Shown here piece by piece: positions 7,829 to 15,915 of a stretch of 64,000 nucleotides of DNA. This DNA is from Paludibacteraceae bacterium. Its GTDB lineage: Bacteria > Bacteroidota > Bacteroidia > Bacteroidales > Paludibacteraceae. Each line of letters opens with the position of its first letter. Position 1 is the first letter of the stretch. The stretch is from the NCBI GenBank assembly GCA_017551025.1, contig JAFZNG010000007.1:1-64000 (forward strand), in the 5' to 3' direction. The position numbers and the translations under genes are program-made. Under the pieces are notes generated by a model. It saw nothing but the letters and a program-made list of their open reading frames with translations. It had not been told where the DNA came from and did not search any database.

Positions 7829-8275
7829 TTATTTGATGGCAATCTGACGACTCGTCTTGCCTTCTTCGCGTTTGATCTTCGGCAGCTCGATACTGAGGAT
7901 ACCGTCTTCAACCTTCGCACTAATGGCTTGTTCGTCCACATTGTCCGGTAGCGAGTATTTCTGCTCGAAGTTCGTGTAAGCAAACTCGCGTCTCAGATAG
8001 TGCGTGTGCTTGTCTTCCTCTTTGTGCTCGAACTTGTTCTCGATGGCGACGCACAGGTTGTGGTCTTCATCTACGTGAACACGGCAGAACTCTTTCTTAA
8101 CGCCCGGAGCAGCTAACTCTACGGTGTAACCATTTTGGTTCTCTTTGACGTTAACCGAAGGCGCTACATTGTTTGCGCTGTTCATCACGTCGGTGTTCAA
8201 CCATTCATCTAATACGGTCGGGAACCAGCCTCCCGTCGGCAGCCAACTGTTTCTACGATACATTGCAGGTTTCAT
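7829..8275 (-). CDS. Small heat-shock protein (Hsp20/alpha-crystallin)
   Basis: A 148-residue ATP-independent holdase chaperone that keeps unfolding proteins soluble. The alpha-crystallin domain runs from about residue 40 to 132. It begins PSVNVKENQNGYTVELAAPGV and ends in the conserved AKVEDGILSIELPK. The C-terminal IAI is the IXI motif that docks into neighbouring subunits. A strong Shine-Dalgarno sequence (AGGAGG), rare in this phylum, lies 10 bp before the ATG. Transcription probably starts at a sigma-54 promoter (8363-8378) with three repeats upstream, so expression likely depends on RpoN and an enhancer-binding activator. Confidence 0.95.
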   Translation of the reverse strand: MKPAMYRRNSWLPTGGWFPTVLDEWLNTDVMNSANNVAPSVNVKENQNGYTVELAAPGVKKEFCRVHVDEDHNLCVAIENKFEHKEEDKHTHYLRREFAYTNFEQKYSLPDNVDEQAISAKVEDGILSIELPKIKREEGKTSRQIAIK

Positions 8276-8362
8276 AATCTTTTCCTCCTAATTTAGTTAA
8301 ACAATGTTTGTAGCGTTCAGTGCGTGGCTTCTACGCGTACTTTGCGTTTACACCCTCTATAT

Positions 8363-8378
8363 TGCAACATCTGTGCCA
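8363..8378 (-). promoter_or_regulatory. Sigma-54 (RpoN) promoter of the hsp20 gene
   Basis: On the minus strand the sequence is TGGCACAGATGTTGCA, matching the sigma-54 consensus TGGCACN5TTGCA with GG and GC exactly 10 bases apart. It lies 88 bp before the start codon. No TAnnTTTG box serving this gene is visible on the minus strand between it and the ATG. Confidence 0.85.
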
Positions 8379-8387
8379 GCCCATTTT

Positions 8388-8447
8388 TCTCTGCCAAAAT
8401 GTCCACTCTCTGCCAAAAAGTCCATCTTGGGTGACAAAATGTCTATC
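8388..8447. repeat. Three tandem ~20-bp operator-like repeats upstream of the sigma-54 promoter
   Basis: Units are TCTCTGCCAAAATGTCCAC (8388), TCTCTGCCAAAAAGTCCATC (8407) and TTGGGTGACAAAATGTCTAT (8427). Each holds a TGNCANNNTGNCN-like near-palindrome; the third is TGACAAAATGTC. The 19-20 bp spacing places them on one DNA face, 10-70 bp upstream of the -24 box, as expected for an enhancer-binding protein. Confidence 0.75.
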
Positions 8448-8451
8448 TCAA

Positions 8452-8483
8452 TTTGCGTATGTCAAAAATTATTCGTACCTTTG
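8452..8483 (+). promoter_or_regulatory. -33/-7 promoter before the RhuM remnant
   Basis: TTTGCGTATGTC at 8452 and TACCTTTG at 8476-8483 are 24 bases apart. It is an intact full-consensus promoter in front of a broken gene. Confidence 0.75.
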
Positions 8484-8506
8484 CATGCGAAAAGATTATT
8501 GAAAAA

Positions 8507-8953
8507 ATGGATAACATAGAATTGACACACGACAATATTGTTCTTTACCGCTCGGAAGACGGTAAGGTAAACGTCGATGTAATCTTGACTGACGAGACTG
8601 TATGGGTAACACAGGATCAAATGACGTTGCTCTTTAGTCGTGATAAATCTACTATTTCGCGGCATATAAAGAACATTTTTGAGGATGGTGAACTGGACGA
8701 AAATTCAGTAGTTGCATTTTTTGCAACAACTGCCGCTGATGGTAAAACATATAATGTGGCATACTACAACCTCGATGTTATTATCTCTGTGGGTTATCGT
8801 GTTCATTCTGTGCAAGGTACGCGTTTCCGTGCGAAATGCGGGAGCTGGAATCAGACTACGACAAAGCGATTCGCCAATTATCACTATTTAGTCAAAATCA
8901 ATCCAGTTGTCCGCAAAAATCGGATAACTAAAGAAACGAAAGCTAACCAATAA
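8507..8953 (+). pseudogene. RhuM-family gene with internal deletion
   Basis: The first 105 codons encode the N-terminal part of a RhuM/virulence-type protein: DNIVLYRSEDGKVNVDVIL, VWVTQDQMTLLFSRDKSTIS, and YYNLDVIISVGYRVHSVQGT. The conserved sequence stops after GTRFRAK and the remaining 40 codons look like random frame. In the other frame from 8836 to 8931 there is a 31-codon stretch starting MRELESDYDKAIRQLSLFSQ, which looks like a genuine C-terminus. The central 150-200 codons of a normal gene are therefore missing, and both ends are joined out of frame. The intact family member is about 300-340 residues. The promoter is intact, so a truncated protein could still be made. Confidence 0.7.
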
Positions 8954-8979
8954 TCCCCTTGTCTCACCAACTCCGACAT

Positions 8980-11241
8980 ATGGCTATACGGTTCCTGCTG
9001 ATCATCGGCGGGTTGCTCAGCGTGTGTCAAGGGGTAAGTGCGGCGGTGTATAACGGTAACTGCGGAGCAAACGGAAATAACCTCACATGGTCGCTCAATA
9101 CATCTACCGGTGTGCTAACCATCAGCGGTAGTGGAGATATGGAGCATTATACGTCTTCCCCTCAACCGTGGGCTTCCTACATTTCATATATCAATAGTGT
9201 CGTACTGCCGGAAGGCATCACTAGAATAGGAATACGTGCTTTTAAAAATCACACAGCGCTAAGTTCCATAAATCTCCCATCAACTCTAACAAATATCGGT
9301 CTAGAAGCTTTTCGTGCTACAGCTCTCACAAGTGTTGAGATTCCATCTGGCATGCAAGGGATAAATTATTGGACATTCAAAGATTGTGCAAGTCTAACTA
9401 CAGTTCGTTTGCCGGCAAGTATTACTTCATTGCCTACTCCGGGCGCATTTTGCGGATGTACTAGTCTCCAATATGTATATGTGTCATGGGAAACAGCAAG
9501 TCAGATTCCTACTTGCTCCAATACCTCAAATTTCTTCCATGACCTTACTACGAAACCTACACTCTACGTGCCTTGCGGTACAATTTCTTTGTATCAAAAC
9601 AAAGGCTGGAATAACAAATTCACAATAACTGATATTTTGGCAAGTGGCACTTGCGGCAGTAATCTAACATGGTCACTTAACACATGCGGCACACTAACCA
9701 TCAGCGGAACAGGAGCGATGAGTAATTATCCAGGAATGAATATGCCATGGAGATCGCGTAGAGCATCCATTACATCTGTTGTTATCTCCGATGGAGTCAC
9801 AAGTATCGGATATAATGCGTTCAATGGTTGCTCAAATCTAACATCCGTGACGATTCCTCCGTCCGTTACCTCTATTGAGCAAAATGCATTCTACGGCTGC
9901 TATGCGATGGAGTCGTTATATATTACCGATTTGGCAGCATGGTGTAATGTCGAGTTTGGCGTTTCAGTAGAAGCTACTCCATTTATGCGCAATAATTACA
10001 ATAGTGGTTCTACAGAATATTTAGGTGGAGGAAACCTATATCTGAATGGAACCCTTGTGACAACATTGACGATTCCTGACGGCATTACGGAAATCAAAAA
10101 TCTTACTTTTTTAGGATGTTCAAGTATCACTTCCATTGATTTCAATCAGGTGACCACTATTGGTAGTGCTTCTTTCAAAGGCTGCCATGGTTTGACTTCT
10201 GTCACGCTTCCGGAAGGAGTGACATCTCTCCAAAACGCATTTCCGTATTGTACCCAACTACAGTCGATATCTATACCGGCATCGCTCACTTCTTTGGCCA
10301 GACAAACGCTATATCATAGTGATGCACTAACGGATATTTACGTATATTGGACGGATAATATACCCGGTTGGAAGGAGTATTTCACCTCTAAATCGCCACA
10401 ATCAAGTATCACGCTCCATGTGCCGTGCGGAAAGACTGCAATCTACCAAGCTGCAAGCGGATGGAAGAACTATACGATTGTCGATGATGTGCCTAATATC
10501 AAGAGTGGCACGTACGGACCGGATAATATTGAGTGGTCGTTCGATTATTGCGACAGCACATTGAGTATCACCGGAAACGGTGAATTGCGCTGCGACAACA
10601 ATACCTGGGGTCCCAATGCCGGAGGTATTAATCCTGCTATAGTAAAAAGAGTATTTGTCGGTAAAGGCGTTACTTATCTGGGCATCTACACGCTTTCATA
10701 TATGTCGAATATAGAGTATATTGAGGTAGAAGCCGGCCATCCGACCCATCGAACGGGGTGCAACGCAATCATCCGCATCGGTACGGAGCAAGAAGGCGAC
10801 ACGCTCATATTCGGTTGTCCGCATACCGTCATTCCGACAACTTGTACAACCATTCGTGGCTACGCTTTCTGGGATGATCATCTCGTAACAGAGATGACTA
10901 TTCCTTCTTCTGTGAAGCAAATAGCCAATATGCAAGGCTCCTTATGGCAAGGTAATAACGGACAAGTGTTCTATACCAGCAATAATGCAGGAGAAGGATT
11001 GAAGGATCTGTATGTCGAATGGACTACCCTCGATGATATTCCGGTAGTTCCTAACAATCGGTTGGGCAGTATGACCAACGTCCGGCTCCATGTGCCCTGC
11101 GGTACAACCGCTTTGTACAAACAAGTTACCGGCTGGAAGAATTTTAAAGAATATATAGAAGAATCGACTTCCTTTACCGTTACTGTACAAACAGCAACGG
11201 GGGATACCTCGCAAGGAAGCGTCTCGATAATTGAAAACTGA
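8980..11241 (+). CDS. BspA-like leucine-rich-repeat surface protein ending inside an InlB B-repeat
   Basis: A 753-residue secreted protein. The ATG at 8980 gives a signal peptide ending in VSA; an in-frame TTG at 8959 is less likely. It has three sections, each opening with a NLTWSLNTSTGVLTISGSGDM-type strand pair and followed by LRR_5/TpLRR repeats such as GVTSIGYNAFNGCSNLTSVTIPPSVTSIEQNAFYGC (read in two halves). These are the BspA adhesin family repeats. The last residues, TVQTATGDTSQGSVSIIEN, are the first strand of an InlB-type B-repeat that stops abruptly. The stop codon belongs to a repetitive spacer (CTGAAAA type). There is no sorting tail, so secretion by T9SS would depend on its neighbours. 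Confidence 0.85.
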   Translation: MAIRFLLIIGGLLSVCQGVSAAVYNGNCGANGNNLTWSLNTSTGVLTISGSGDMEHYTSSPQPWASYISYINSVVLPEGITRIGIRAFKNHTALSSINLPSTLTNIGLEAFRATALTSVEIPSGMQGINYWTFKDCASLTTVRLPASITSLPTPGAFCGCTSLQYVYVSWETASQIPTCSNTSNFFHDLTTKPTLYVPCGTISLYQNKGWNNKFTITDILASGTCGSNLTWSLNTCGTLTISGTGAMSNYPGMNMPWRSRRASITSVVISDGVTSIGYNAFNGCSNLTSVTIPPSVTSIEQNAFYGCYAMESLYITDLAAWCNVEFGVSVEATPFMRNNYNSGSTEYLGGGNLYLNGTLVTTLTIPDGITEIKNLTFLGCSSITSIDFNQVTTIGSASFKGCHGLTSVTLPEGVTSLQNAFPYCTQLQSISIPASLTSLARQTLYHSDALTDIYVYWTDNIPGWKEYFTSKSPQSSITLHVPCGKTAIYQAASGWKNYTIVDDVPNIKSGTYGPDNIEWSFDYCDSTLSITGNGELRCDNNTWGPNAGGINPAIVKRVFVGKGVTYLGIYTLSYMSNIEYIEVEAGHPTHRTGCNAIIRIGTEQEGDTLIFGCPHTVIPTTCTTIRGYAFWDDHLVTEMTIPSSVKQIANMQGSLWQGNNGQVFYTSNNAGEGLKDLYVEWTTLDDIPVVPNNRLGSMTNVRLHVPCGTTALYKQVTGWKNFKEYIEESTSFTVTVQTATGDTSQGSVSIIEN

Positions 11242-11311
11242 CAACTGAAAATTCGCTCAGCGAATAATCGTTCGAGTGAAACGAGATAAGAATACTGAAA
11301 ACTGAAATATT
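11231..11311 (+). repeat. Repetitive spacer with CTGAAAA-type units and two small hairpins
   Basis: Units AAAACTG, ACAACTG and AAAATTC lie at the left end and TACTGAAAACTGAAAT at the right. Between them are short inverted repeats (ATTCGCTCAGCGAAT and CTCGTTTC-type GTTCGAGTGAAACGAG). The first unit supplies the stop codon of the LRR gene. Confidence 0.75.
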
Positions 11312-11334
11312 AACTAAATAACACACCAATCAAA

Positions 11335-11841
11335 ATGAAACGTTTAATGATTTTATGCGCAGCAGTGGCATTCGCTGCAAGCGCGATGGCTCAATCAGCA
11401 AATGACAATCAAACTGTAGATTGTAACGGTTCCGTTACTATCAAGGCCACACCGGTTTCTGGTTATCACTTCGTGAAATGGGTGGACGCTGCTTCAAACG
11501 AGTACACCGATGCTACGATGACCGTATCGAGTATCAAAGAAGCAAAGACCTTCACCGCTCACTTCGCTGCTAACCAAGCGATTGATCCGAGTATCAGCGA
11601 CCCGACAAACCCGAATCCGGGTCTTGGTGACGTACTGAGCCTTGTTCCGAAGACGGATGACGACTGTTTGGTATTTGACCACTGGAGTGATGGCAATACC
11701 GACAATCCGCGTAGCTTTACCTACGAAGGTGTAGCTCCAACCTTCACTGCTGTCTTCGTAACCAAGACATACAATGTCAATGTGACTACCGCTACGGGTG
11801 ACAACACGCAAGGTACTGTTGAGTTCGTAACTGTGCCCTAA
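11335..11841 (+). CDS. Secreted InlB B-repeat protein, middle part of a split protein
   Basis: A 168-residue protein with a clear signal peptide (MKRLMILCAAVAFAASAMAQ). The mature part starts in the middle of an InlB-type B-repeat: VTIKATPVSGYHFVKWVDAA, then TFTAHFA. It continues with a second, degenerate repeat (CLVFDHWSDGNTDNPRSF, TFTAVFV). It ends with VNVTTATGDNTQGTVEFVTVP, again only the first strand of a repeat. The missing first strand is the end of the upstream gene, and the missing last part opens the downstream gene. No sorting tail is present. It probably acts only with its neighbours at the cell surface. Confidence 0.75.
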   Translation: MKRLMILCAAVAFAASAMAQSANDNQTVDCNGSVTIKATPVSGYHFVKWVDAASNEYTDATMTVSSIKEAKTFTAHFAANQAIDPSISDPTNPNPGLGDVLSLVPKTDDDCLVFDHWSDGNTDNPRSFTYEGVAPTFTAVFVTKTYNVNVTTATGDNTQGTVEFVTVP

Positions 11842-11846
11842 TCGGT

Positions 11847-11886
11847 CGATATAACGAAATAACGATATAACGTTATAACGAAAAAA
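11847..11886 (+). repeat. Octamer tract, 5 units
   Basis: Units are CGATATAA, CGAAATAA, CGATATAA, CGTTATAA and CGAAAAAA, starting 5 bp after the stop codon and ending 10 bp before the next start. Confidence 0.92.
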
Positions 11887-11896
11887 ATAAAACACC

Positions 11897-12685
11897 TTGC
11901 AACGTAAGTTGCGTTACATATTAGTCTTTGCTCTTTGCTCCTTGTTCCTGACTCCGGGACGGGCAGATGAGGTGGCTTGCGGCACATGGCTGCAGTTACG
12001 CGCCGTGCCTGTGGAGGACTGGCATTTTGAGCGATGGTCGGATGGTAACACCGATTCGGTGCGACTGATTGAAATCACGTCGGACACCACCCTCTATGCC
12101 CATTTTGCGCCCAATTGTGGCGACTACGCCGCCTTGCCGGTAGTATCTCTCTACGACTGGCTGCTGATGCTCGACGTGAAGACCATCCAAGCGAAGGGGT
12201 ATTTCTTCGCCGAAGATAACGTCACGTGGTACCGCGTCCGAGGAGTACCCGACAAGATTGAAGAGGATGTCGGCAAGGATGATGAGCCGTTAACCACCGG
12301 TTATTACCTCACCATCGACCGGTCCTTCAAAGGCACAGGCGATTACTATGCCATCGTGGATGTGAGCGGTAGTCCGTCAGGACTGCTGTGCACGAGCCTT
12401 ATGCGTTCGGAATTAGTGCATTACACTTCTTCCGCTGCTCCTCCTGCGCCATTCCTCGAACCCACTATGGTACGACCGAACGAACAGCAACGACTCTTGC
12501 AACTCAACCCCGATTATCCGACAACCGTCACCATCTACGACATGTCCGGACATCGGCTGCAAACCCTTACTGCCGAAGGTGTCGAACGGCTATCTATCCA
12601 AGCCGCTCCGGTTGCCGGCTGCTACCAAGTCCTCGTCCAAAACGGCGAACAACGAACCGTATTACGATATATTGTAGTAAAATAG
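11897..12685 (+). CDS. Secreted protein with partial B-repeat and T9SS sorting domain
   Basis: A 262-residue protein with a TTG start; no ATG is available before the signal peptide (MQRKLRYILVFALCSLFLTPGRA). The mature part begins with the second half of a B-repeat (ACGTWLQLRAVPVEDWHFERWSDGNTDS, read in two parts), continuing the strand that ends the upstream gene. Residues about 75-180 are an unrecognised domain with KTIQAKGYFFAEDNVTWYRV. The last 75 residues are a type A sorting domain (TVTIYDMSGHRLQTL, GCYQVLVQNGEQRTVLRYIV). It supplies the only T9SS tail of the three-gene set. The h-region DNA is a 7-bp repeat. Confidence 0.75.
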   Translation: MQRKLRYILVFALCSLFLTPGRADEVACGTWLQLRAVPVEDWHFERWSDGNTDSVRLIEITSDTTLYAHFAPNCGDYAALPVVSLYDWLLMLDVKTIQAKGYFFAEDNVTWYRVRGVPDKIEEDVGKDDEPLTTGYYLTIDRSFKGTGDYYAIVDVSGSPSGLLCTSLMRSELVHYTSSAAPPAPFLEPTMVRPNEQQRLLQLNPDYPTTVTIYDMSGHRLQTLTAEGVERLSIQAAPVAGCYQVLVQNGEQRTVLRYIVVK

Positions 12686-12687
12686 GT

Positions 12688-12727
12688 CGATATAACGATA
12701 TAACGTCATAACGTTATAACGAAAAAA
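12688..12727 (+). repeat. Octamer tract, 5 units
   Basis: Units are CGATATAA, CGATATAA, CGTCATAA, CGTTATAA and CGAAAAAA. It begins 2 bp after one stop and ends 5 bp before the next ATG. It is nearly the same sequence as 11847-11886. Confidence 0.92.
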
Positions 12728-12732
12728 TCGAA

Positions 12733-13686
12733 ATGACGAAAAGAATTGTAACCATATTAGTCCTTGTTCTTGTTCTTGGTTCCTTGTTCTTGGTTCCAAA
12801 AATATCCGCCCACACCTCGATGGTTTCGATTGGTGTAAGAGGTGGTGGACAGACTTATTTGTCGTCCACTACCGACCCATCGAGTAGTGTGCAAGGCACG
12901 TTCGGAGCTGCAGGAACAGTCGATCTTCGTTATACGTTCTACGGCTGTCTGACCGACCGTTTCGGTATCGGTTTTACCCTCGGCGCAGGAGTCGGTTACG
13001 GTTCAACGGGTATCAAAGGCAACCATACCGACACCTATACCAACTTCGACTACCTCGGCAACCAAATGGACTATACCGTTTCTTCTGCCTTCAAGCAGAC
13101 CGATCGGTTCGCCAAAGGTGAAGCGACCCTCATGGCCTCTTTCTGCTTCGGAAACGTCATCCTCAATATCGGTCCACGCTTCATGATACCTTTCTCAGCG
13201 TCATCCTCATTGACCATCACCGAAGCCAATATCGATGCCTACTACCCGGCCTATAACGTCCATGTAGTCAACGAACAGATCACCGGCGAACTGGAGACGC
13301 CGTACAACTGTAACCCGTCACCCGTCATCCGTAACCCATACTCAGTTCTGATGGCCGCCGAATTAGGTTACGAATGGTATTTCAACGCAAAGTCCTGCCT
13401 CGGTTTCCAACTCTATGCTGATGTAAGCGTGTGGGATAAGAAGGGTGACGGGTTACCGGTTACAGGTTATGGGGCACCTTTTATCCAAATATCTCCTATT
13501 ACGGACGCTGCGAACCCTGTTCCGACGGTGACGGTAGGGGATGTGGACCCGCTTATCTCCGGCCGTCGTTACCTCGACTTCGGTGTTCGTGTGTACTATG
13601 CCTTCTCTGTTTCCGACAATTCCTCTCGTCGCATCCGTCCCTCCCGCGACTCCCGTCAGCACCGCAACCGAATATTGTTGTATTAA
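12733..13686 (+). CDS. Outer-membrane beta-barrel protein
   Basis: A 317-residue protein with a signal peptide (MTKRIVTILVLVLVLGSLFLVPKISA). Alternating amphipathic strands (VSIGVRGGGQTYL, GTVDLRYTFYG, FGIGFTLGAGVGYG, VILNIGPRFMIPF, AAELGYEWYFN, FGVRVYYAF) indicate a barrel of roughly 10-12 strands. No named family is recognised; PorT-like or OmpA-like barrels are the nearest look. It follows the T9SS-tail gene through an octamer tract, so it is probably co-expressed and may anchor or export the LRR/B-repeat proteins. The DNA for the signal peptide contains TTCTTGGTTCC repeats. The last 20 residues are Arg-rich and look non-barrel. Confidence 0.7.
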   Translation: MTKRIVTILVLVLVLGSLFLVPKISAHTSMVSIGVRGGGQTYLSSTTDPSSSVQGTFGAAGTVDLRYTFYGCLTDRFGIGFTLGAGVGYGSTGIKGNHTDTYTNFDYLGNQMDYTVSSAFKQTDRFAKGEATLMASFCFGNVILNIGPRFMIPFSASSSLTITEANIDAYYPAYNVHVVNEQITGELETPYNCNPSPVIRNPYSVLMAAELGYEWYFNAKSCLGFQLYADVSVWDKKGDGLPVTGYGAPFIQISPITDAANPVPTVTVGDVDPLISGRRYLDFGVRVYYAFSVSDNSSRRIRPSRDSRQHRNRILLY

Positions 13687-13692
13687 CACCCT

Positions 13693-14088
13693 TCATTCAC
13701 GCATCTCTCTCAAAATCGTCACATACACGAATTGGTAGAAGTGATAATACCGCTTACTGCCTTCCGGAATAGTCGCCCGATAGGCGGCATAGCGTGCCAC
13801 CCATTCTTCGCGCTCTTGCGCTAACTCCGGTTTACTCTCAATATCATGCGCCGTGCGCTGCGCCGCCTTGATCATCTCACGATTTCGCGTCGCACCATCA
13901 CTCCACGCGCCTTCATGAAAATGATAGTAAAACAATTCGTGCCATTTACTGCCATTCTCATCGTAATTGTTTTCTGTGTATTCATGCCGGCGAACCACTA
14001 ATCGTCTGCGGTTCTCCTGCCCTTCCTTGACGCTGTCTATCGCGCCCCAGACGGTTTTTATTCCGTCCACAAATGTACATCTTGCCAT
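13693..14088 (-). CDS. Hypothetical protein beside the DUF3987 gene
   Basis: A 131-residue, charged, mostly helical protein (MARCTFVDGIKTVWGAIDSV ... KRYYHFYQFVYVTILREMRE) without signal peptide or membrane segment. I do not recognise the family. It shares strand with the DUF3987 gene 268 bp upstream and ends 6 bp from the convergent barrel gene. The setting suggests cargo of a small integrated element. Aromatic and His residues are common (HELFYYHFHEGAW). Confidence 0.6.
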   Translation of the reverse strand: MARCTFVDGIKTVWGAIDSVKEGQENRRRLVVRRHEYTENNYDENGSKWHELFYYHFHEGAWSDGATRNREMIKAAQRTAHDIESKPELAQEREEWVARYAAYRATIPEGSKRYYHFYQFVYVTILREMRE

Positions 14089-14220
14089 ATTTGATAAATT
14101 TAATTGTTAATATCGAACCAAATACGAGTCAACTACAGGGTAACTACGAGCCAATCCTAGACAATACTCGTACCTTCACCGTAGTCACATCGTACCCTCG
14201 TCCTAATCAATCTCCCTTTT

Positions 14221-14238
14221 GGTCGCATACTTGCGACC
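14221..14238. repeat. Short perfect hairpin in the DUF3987 spacer
   Basis: GGTCGC and GCGACC pair around ATACTT. It lies in the 268-bp spacer between the hypothetical gene and DUF3987. There is no T-run, so it is not a standard terminator. Confidence 0.6.
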
Positions 14239-14257
14239 AGATCCGCTTATGTTTTGG

Positions 14258-14352
14258 TGATGATAAAGTGATAAACTGATAAAGTTGTACTTAATGTGCT
14301 GATTTATAGCATTGTACACTTTATATAAAGTTTATCACTTTATCACTTTATC
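14258..14352. repeat. Inverted array of TGATAAAG octamers
   Basis: The left array reads TGATAAAG, TGATAAAC, TGATAAAG and then TTGTAC. The right array is the inverse: GTACACTTTATATAAAG, TTTATCAC, TTTATCAC, TTTATCA. The 8-bp period and symmetry resemble iterons or a large cruciform, 5 bp after the DUF3987 stop. Confidence 0.75.
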
Positions 14353-14356
14353 ATAT

Positions 14357-15649
14357 CTACACTATTTTTTTATATACTCCGTAGCGTATCTTTTTAACTT
14401 GTCCTATTTCTTCCCATCGCATATTCCATCGCGCAGCCGTTGCTTGCGATATTCCTTGCGCCTTTGCTTCTTGAATCAATACCTTATGTTCATATTCTCC
14501 CGGCAACTGCTCAAACAGCACCTTCCGTTGATCCAGCGGCTTCACTTCCGGCACGAGTTCCTGCTTGTCGCCTTCTATCATCCGATACGCCTGAGCCATA
14601 TGCAGTAGCAGTTTATTCCCGATCATCTCTGCCGTCTCATAATCCTCATCCGTGCATAGAATAACGTTGTTTGGATTGCCGGATGCTATCCGGCTATTTT
14701 CTTTGTTCTCTTCTCGGCGTAAAAACGCCGAGCCCATCCGCATCGCACTCAGTATCATCGCTATCCGTTCGATTTGGATGGCCATTCTCACTACCGCCGA
14801 GTGAAAGTTATCGCCCAGCAGCCCGATCAGCGTTCCGTATTCCGTCTCCAGGTGTTCGCCAAGTCGCTCTTTCTGCGCATCCGTCAACGACCATTCTATC
14901 TCTCCGCCTTGCATAAGTTGCTCATATACTTTCAATAGCTGCCGTCCTACCATACTCGGTACCGCGCTCTGCGTCGCTTTCGCACACACATACCGCTTGT
15001 TAAACGGATGCGTCTCGCGGATGCATAGCGTCAGCAGACGCGAGAAATAACCATTCTCCACACTTGGCACCAAGGCCTTGTACTGGTTAAACGTGCCCGT
15101 AAGCAACATGCTCAGTCGCGGATTCCGAATCTCGGACGATCCCGTACAACGGTTACGACTTATTGCTTCGTGTTCGGCTGCCTTGCGCAGCGCCGTGTTA
15201 TAGTTCGCTGCAGCGTTCTTCCAGATGTCCGTGATCACCGATCCTTCACTCTCATGCATATACCCGCAGCCGTTCTGCGCTTCCAGCGCCTTGTACCATG
15301 CGGCAAGCGTGCTGTCGCCGGAGATAAGCATCGGGTACTGCTCATCCAGTACGCGCACCATTTCGAGTGCCTGATTAGCAATTCCTTTACCTGACGCTGA
15401 GGCGGCAAGAATGAAGCATTGCAGGTTGCTAAAATACTTCTTCCCTGTCGGGCCATAGCGAAAATAGAGATTAGGTACACACGCGCTCGCGGCTGTAAGT
15501 GTCGCCATGAGCAGGATATCCTGCTCTTCCGGCGTACTCGCCAACGAAAGCATCGTTTGTAATGGTTGCGGCAGGTTTTGCATCTCGAGGTTCTCTACGA
15601 TGCGGAGGTTTGCCTGCTCCTCTGAGTTCAATACATTCATCTTTTCCAT
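14357..15649 (-). CDS. DUF3987 protein (mobile-element helicase-like)
   Basis: A 430-residue cytoplasmic protein of the DUF3987 group, common on Bacteroidota mobile elements and thought to be replication-related. An ATPase-like loop, CFILAASASGKGIANQA, lies near residue 85. Other family parts are HESEGSVITDIW near residue 135 and MLLTGTFNQYKALVPSVENGYFSRLL near residue 185 (in two runs). The last 60 residues (HKVLIQEAKAQGISQATAAR) form a helix-turn-helix. The usual N-terminal VirE-like or primase domain is missing, so this is a short version. No integrase is visible, so the element is probably a remnant. Confidence 0.75.
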   Translation of the reverse strand: MEKMNVLNSEEQANLRIVENLEMQNLPQPLQTMLSLASTPEEQDILLMATLTAASACVPNLYFRYGPTGKKYFSNLQCFILAASASGKGIANQALEMVRVLDEQYPMLISGDSTLAAWYKALEAQNGCGYMHESEGSVITDIWKNAAANYNTALRKAAEHEAISRNRCTGSSEIRNPRLSMLLTGTFNQYKALVPSVENGYFSRLLTLCIRETHPFNKRYVCAKATQSAVPSMVGRQLLKVYEQLMQGGEIEWSLTDAQKERLGEHLETEYGTLIGLLGDNFHSAVVRMAIQIERIAMILSAMRMGSAFLRREENKENSRIASGNPNNVILCTDEDYETAEMIGNKLLLHMAQAYRMIEGDKQELVPEVKPLDQRKVLFEQLPGEYEHKVLIQEAKAQGISQATAARWNMRWEEIGQVKKIRYGVYKKIV

Positions 15650-15915
15650 AATTAATAAGGTTTTTTAGTTAAACAATTAGATTTGATATCCTCGTGCCCT
15701 GTATGCGCTAAGAAATCAAAATCTATTATATAATATATACGCCCTCCAAGCTCTTTCCGTATAGCCCTAAGTGGCAAGTTGCAGCCGTGCAACAGTAAAA
15801 CCACCCCTAACTATCCATGTATCAGCCAATTAAAAAATGCTATTTCCCTGCTGTTGCATTTTTGAGGTGGCAATATTTTGCGTATTATTTGCATATTGTA
15901 CCTTTGTGGGAGCCG

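Noticed and set aside
8507-8953. Programmed frameshift to restore RhuM
   Set aside because: Most of the middle of the protein is missing, so a frameshift could not restore a normal product, and no slippery site is seen at the junction.
14221-14238. Terminator of the DUF3987 gene
   Set aside because: The hairpin has no T-run and lies more than 110 bp beyond the stop.
15865-15882. Another sigma-54 promoter (TGGCAATATTTTGC)
   Set aside because: The GG and GC pairs are 9 bases apart instead of 10 and the -24 box is imperfect.
15877-15906. Second promoter before the TA remnant
   Set aside because: The spacing between -33 and -7 is 22 instead of 24 and no start codon follows closely; it is treated as a decayed promoter.
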